Shown here in pieces: positions 1-2,964 of a stretch of DNA of 5,251 bases (its first letter is position 1; every line of letters begins with the position of its first letter). The notes beneath the pieces were generated by a model. It made no database searches. It saw nothing but the letters and a program-made list of their open reading frames with translations, and had not been told where the DNA came from. The DNA comes from Omnitrophica WOR_2 bacterium RIFCSPLOWO2_01_FULL_41_12. GTDB taxonomy: Bacteria > Omnitrophota > Gorgyraeia > Gygaellales > Profunditerraquicolaceae. Both the position numbers and the translations under genes were made by a program. The stretch is from contig MHGW01000020.1 of assembly GCA_001805765.1 (NCBI GenBank), forward strand, positions 2,131 through 7,381. Direction: 5' to 3'.

Positions 1-439
1 CGTAATTATTTCCCTGGAGAAATTCATTTACTGCCAAAGCTTTGCTAAAAAAGGAATTGCGCCACTTACCTAAATCCTGGTCCATATAAGGGGTTAAATC
101 CAGGATGTGTCCGGCCTTGATAAATGAGGAAAAATCCCTTTTTTCGCCTAATATGCCGAAGATATCCGGAAGGTTTACGCCTTGCGCAGCTGCGCGCACC
201 TTTTGGGTATAGGCATCAGAAGGCGCGTAAAGTTCAAAATTGACCTTGACCCCGGCCTGGGCCTGATATCTATTGGCTAATTCCTGGAATGCCGGCTCCC
301 TATCGGTCATCCAGTGCCAGACCGTGATTGTCTGTTTAGATTCTGTTTTACTCGCACAGCCAATCACGGAAATCCCAATTACCAAATTCCAAATTCCAAA
401 CAATAACCAATGACCAAATTTCCAATGACCAAATTTCAA
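1..439 (-). CDS. ABC transporter sugar-type substrate-binding lipoprotein, 5' part (3' end beyond left edge)
   Basis: The first 146 codons of a family-1 extracellular solute-binding protein are present; the rest runs off the left edge. I place the start at TTG 439-437 because AGGAGG (452-447) lies 7 nt upstream and because only this start includes the signal peptide. No in-frame ATG occurs until after the lipobox. Residues 1-27 form a Lys-containing, hydrophobic leader ending in the lipobox V-I-G-C, with the lipidation Cys at codon 28 (358-356). The mature part opens with TITVWHWMTDREPAFQELAN, the typical first strand and helix of sugar-binding proteins. It continues with a 'DAYTQKVRAAAQ...LPDIF' segment and a 'GHILDLTPYM' segment, both usual for that family. 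By family knowledge it would be anchored outside the inner membrane and deliver a solute to an ABC importer; the substrate cannot be told. Unusually, the leader is encoded by a tandem DNA repeat (see 373-436). Confidence 0.88.
   Translation of the reverse strand, partial: MKFGHWKFGHWLLFGIWNLVIGISVIGCASKTESKQTITVWHWMTDREPAFQELANRYQAQAGVKVNFELYAPSDAYTQKVRAAAQGVNLPDIFGILGEKRDFSSFIKAGHILDLTPYMDQDLGKWRNSFFSKALAVNEFLQGNNY
373..436. repeat. Tandem 15-bp direct repeat inside a degenerate CCAAATT/CCAATGACC array
   Basis: CCAATGACCAAATTT occurs twice in perfect tandem at 407-421 and 422-436. It is followed leftward by degenerate units of the type CCAAATT, CCAATTA and CCAATAA down to about 373. The unit is 15 nt, so each perfect copy encodes the pentapeptide K-F-G-H-W on the minus strand. 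The wider array encodes most of the lipoprotein leader (codons 2 to about 22). I recall similar AATTTGG/GGTCATTGG arrays being common in intergenic DNA of some candidate-phylum genomes; that is memory, not a search result. Confidence 0.8.
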
Positions 440-446
440 GCTATAT

Positions 447-452
447 CCTCCT
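447..452 (-). promoter_or_regulatory. Ribosome binding site that fixes the TTG start of the lipoprotein gene
   Basis: AGGAGG reads on the minus strand at 452-447, 7 nt before TTG 439-437. Its near-perfect match and spacing decide the rare start codon. Confidence 0.8.
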
Positions 453-519
453 ATATTTAAATATATTTATAAACTCTTTTAATAACAGCCGATAATTTAA
501 CCCTTGAAGGTAGTATTAA

Positions 520-548
520 AATTTAACACAAGTTTATGGCGAGGTCAA
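520..548 (-). promoter_or_regulatory. Possible sigma-70 promoter for the lipoprotein gene
   Basis: The 134-nt spacer 440-573 is AT-rich and holds no ORF. On the minus strand it carries TTGACC (548-543), a 17-nt gap, and TAAATT (525-520). The -35 matches 5 of 6 consensus bases and the -10 matches 4 of 6. It would give a leader of roughly 75 nt. In such AT-rich DNA a chance match is likely, so this is weak. Confidence 0.3.
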
Positions 549-573
549 GTTTTTTATTGCTTCCGAACCGGCT

Positions 574-1266
574 TCATATTGCTTTCATTACGCGCGACAG
601 GCCCATTAAATCTGCCTTGTCTAAGCACACTCCACAACAGCACTTGTCCGGCTCTACCTTTTTTGACCAGACCACCTCTCCTCGGGTATAAAGCGGCTCT
701 CCTTTATCCGGGATCTCCAGCCACATCTCTAACGGGGTATGCGCTGGTAATTCCACCTCTGTTTGTAAACATATCCCTTTAGCGCAGATATCCTGGGTTA
801 AACCTCGGACTTCCTTATTCGCCTTTAAGTCTATAAACCTCAGGGGAAACTTGGCTTTGAAGCGTGCAAAAATCCTTCTGTCCTCCATCTTTTCACCTCC
901 TTTCTCTTCCGCAAAATCCTGGCGCCATATTTTACTTACTTCCTGGGGAAAATTCTGATAGACAAACCGATAAATCTTCTCCTTATCCATATCCGTGATC
1001 TTGGTAAAATAAAGGCCGTAAATATTATTCTCCATTTTCTTTTTATACCAGACCACCCAAACTTCTACATCCAACAAACAGTCTTCGGATAAAGCGATTT
1101 TTAATTTTAAAAATGTATCCTGGGGCAAAGTTGACTTAAGGTGTATCTGCAGGCCTTTAAAGTTAATATCGGCAATAGAGCATTCCTTAAAAACCTCTGC
1201 GCCCTCTAACTTTATTCTCGCCGGCCTATTTATCTGCCATCTATTCAGGCTTCTACGGATATGCAT
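574..1266 (-). CDS. Tandem PilZ-domain protein (predicted c-di-GMP receptor), 230 aa
   Basis: Two PilZ-like domains lie in tandem with no transmembrane segment, so the product is probably a cytosolic c-di-GMP-responsive regulator. Domain 1 (about residues 4-107) has R5xxxR9, then D33-I-N-F-K-G38 at the DxSxxG position and a 'VWVVW' strand. Domain 2 (about 128-230) has R131xxxR135, then D159-I-C-A-K-G164 and a 'GEVVW' strand. In both, the serine of the classical [D/N]xSxxG motif is replaced (Asn in the first, Cys in the second). Domain 2 also has a Cys cluster, C209-C-C-G-V-C214. The ATG at 1266 is 18 nt past the oxidase stop, so the two are probably cotranscribed. Its only SD-like match, AAGGGA (1286-1281), is about 14 nt upstream and weak. 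A much better SD sits inside the gene before Met127 (see 886-903), suggesting a second start or an old fusion of two single-domain genes. PilZ assignment is firm; the target process is unknown. Confidence 0.88.
   Translation of the reverse strand: MHIRRSLNRWQINRPARIKLEGAEVFKECSIADINFKGLQIHLKSTLPQDTFLKLKIALSEDCLLDVEVWVVWYKKKMENNIYGLYFTKITDMDKEKIYRFVYQNFPQEVSKIWRQDFAEEKGGEKMEDRRIFARFKAKFPLRFIDLKANKEVRGLTQDICAKGICLQTEVELPAHTPLEMWLEIPDKGEPLYTRGEVVWSKKVEPDKCCCGVCLDKADLMGLSRVMKAI
886..903 (-). promoter_or_regulatory. Strong internal Shine-Dalgarno and in-frame ATG before the second PilZ domain
   Basis: AAAGGAGGTG (903-894) stands 7 nt (counted from GGAGG) before ATG 888-886, which is codon 127 of the PilZ gene. 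Translation from here would give a 104-residue single PilZ domain starting M-E-D-R-R. The SD itself encodes the Glu/Lys/Gly linker between the domains. It is far better than the site at the annotated start. Confidence 0.65.
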
Positions 1267-1284
1267 CTTAAATAAATTTATCCC

Positions 1285-2964
1285 TTATTGCGCTTCTTCT
1301 TCCTCTTCCTTCCTTCTTCTATCCATAGGTAATGAAGAAGGTATCCCTTGATTAAAACTTAATCCGTTTACCAGCGCTCCCTTTTTAAAACCTCCTACCG
1401 CACACATCCTCGCCAGCACCGGAAAAATATTTCCTCTTCCTAAAATCCAATGCGGGTCAAGCGCTGCTTTAATTTTTTGCATCTCCTGAATTATTTCCGG
1501 GCCATACATAATTTCTAAATATGGATGTTTGGTTTTACCTATACCATGCTCAGCAGCTACACTACCACCTAACTCTGTAACCAGCCCAGCTAATTCGCAG
1601 TAGGCATTGAGCGCGCGCTCGTATTCAGCGTCATCTTGGGGTAAAAGATTTATGTGCAACTGGTTCTCGCTAATGTGGCCCCAAATAGCATGCGTTACCT
1701 TGTTTCTCTGTAAAATTTCCTTGGAACGGGTTAAAAACTCTGCGGGGTCAATATCTGGCGCCACAATTAAATCCGTCCCCATTTTCTCGCGCTGCAATTT
1801 CTCATTTACCATAGTGGGAATATCGTGCCTTAAGTCCCGAATCGCCCGTTTTAGCTTCTCATCTTCGGGAAGGGCAAACCAGGAACTGCCTTCATTTTCT
1901 GGAAATCCTTTTACTTCTGCCAAAGAAAGTTCATCCGTCCCTTCAGGGATTTCCTGTTCAACAAGCACAGCGCATTTTGCCTCTAGAGGTATCTGAGGAT
2001 ATTTTCCTCTCAATTTGTCGCCGATAAATTCAAACGCAGACTCATCAATCAGCTCAATGGCCCTGATATCCAAACCATTCTGGCTAGCATATTTGGTGGC
2101 TTTGACAAAATTTAGCGCCTTATCAACTGAGCGGTAAAAAATAAGCGCAGTTACAACTGGCGGAGGTTGAGCGAATAACTTAAGTTCTATTTCAGTAACC
2201 ACACCCAGTGTCCCTTCAGAGCCGATGAACAAATCAATTAAATCCATTCCTTCGTGGACAAAATATCCAGCCGAACTTTTGACATTCGGCATTTTATCTC
2301 TGAGTAAATCCAATAAAGGTTGAAGATTAAGTCCCATTATTTTTCCATCTTTATCTAACTTCACCTGGCCGCGCCTGATATCTAAAATATTTCCATTAGC
2401 TAACACTATCCTTAAGCGGTTGACATATCGCCGAGTTGAACCGTATTTAAAAGCCCAGCTGCCTGAGGCATCAGTATTTACATTACCGCCAATGTAGGAA
2501 TCTCTATTTGTAGGATTAGAGGCATAGAATAAACCTGCCTCTTCTGCTCTATCCTGCACCTCGCTTAATCTGGCTCCTGGCTGAACAACCACATAGCTCT
2601 CATCAGCCAATTTTTCTAACTTAATAATTTTATTCATCTTTTCCGTGCTGATAACCCAGCCGCCAAAAGGAACCGCTGCTGCAACCAAACCTGTGCGCCC
2701 GCCTTGAATAGTAATTGCAATACCTAATCTATTCGCCTCAGCCAAAATCGCCGCTACCTCAAGCTCATTTTCCGGAAACCATACCTTTGTAGCCCGGCCA
2801 TTTATCCGTGATTCGTCCCTCAAGTAATCCTGAATTGCTTCCGGATCAATCTTTGATTTTATGGAACCCACGCACATCCCCGCCAGCGCCAGAGGCAGAC
2901 AGGCCATATGGGGCCAGGCCCAGCCGAGTGCTATGAAAATAAATAATAATGCAAAAATCTTCTT
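1285..2964 (-). other. GlcD / D-lactate-dehydrogenase type FAD-linked oxidase module
   Basis: This is the only enzyme in the window that can be named by family (VAO/PCMH flavoproteins; flavin-dependent oxidation of a 2-hydroxy acid such as glycolate, D-lactate or D-2-hydroxyglutarate). Numbering is from GTG 5031. The N-terminal FAD-binding domain (about 730-950) has 'YLRDESR', the phosphate-binding loop Q776-GGRTGL, 'GGNVNTDASGSW' (849-859) and 'IGSEGTLGVVTE' (936-947). The C-terminal domain (about 955-1204) has G1118-H-I-S-E-N-Q-L-H-I-N, the usual GH...H metal/substrate motif. It also has G1155-GSVAAEHGIGK with E1161-H1162, and 'ALDPHWILGRGNIF' near its end. All family landmarks are intact. 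A 44-residue tail follows, ending in K-EEEEE-A-Q. In front lies V-KKIFALLFIFIALGWAW, signal-peptide or membrane-helix like, but no in-frame start with an SD is seen; the first ATGs are at residues 709 and 719. Substrate is unresolved. Confidence 0.85.

Noticed and set aside
549..580. Possible terminator after the PilZ stop
   Set aside because: Only a 3-bp stem (CCG/CGG) can be drawn, and the following tract is A-rich rather than T-rich on the minus strand.
504..782. 92-codon plus-strand open frame over the PilZ gene 3' end and spacer
   Set aside because: Antisense shadow of the PilZ gene with no domain-like sequence and Pro/Leu-rich low-quality composition.
1607..1996. 129-codon plus-strand open frame
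   Set aside because: Antisense of the conserved oxidase C-terminal domain; Ser-rich shadow translation.
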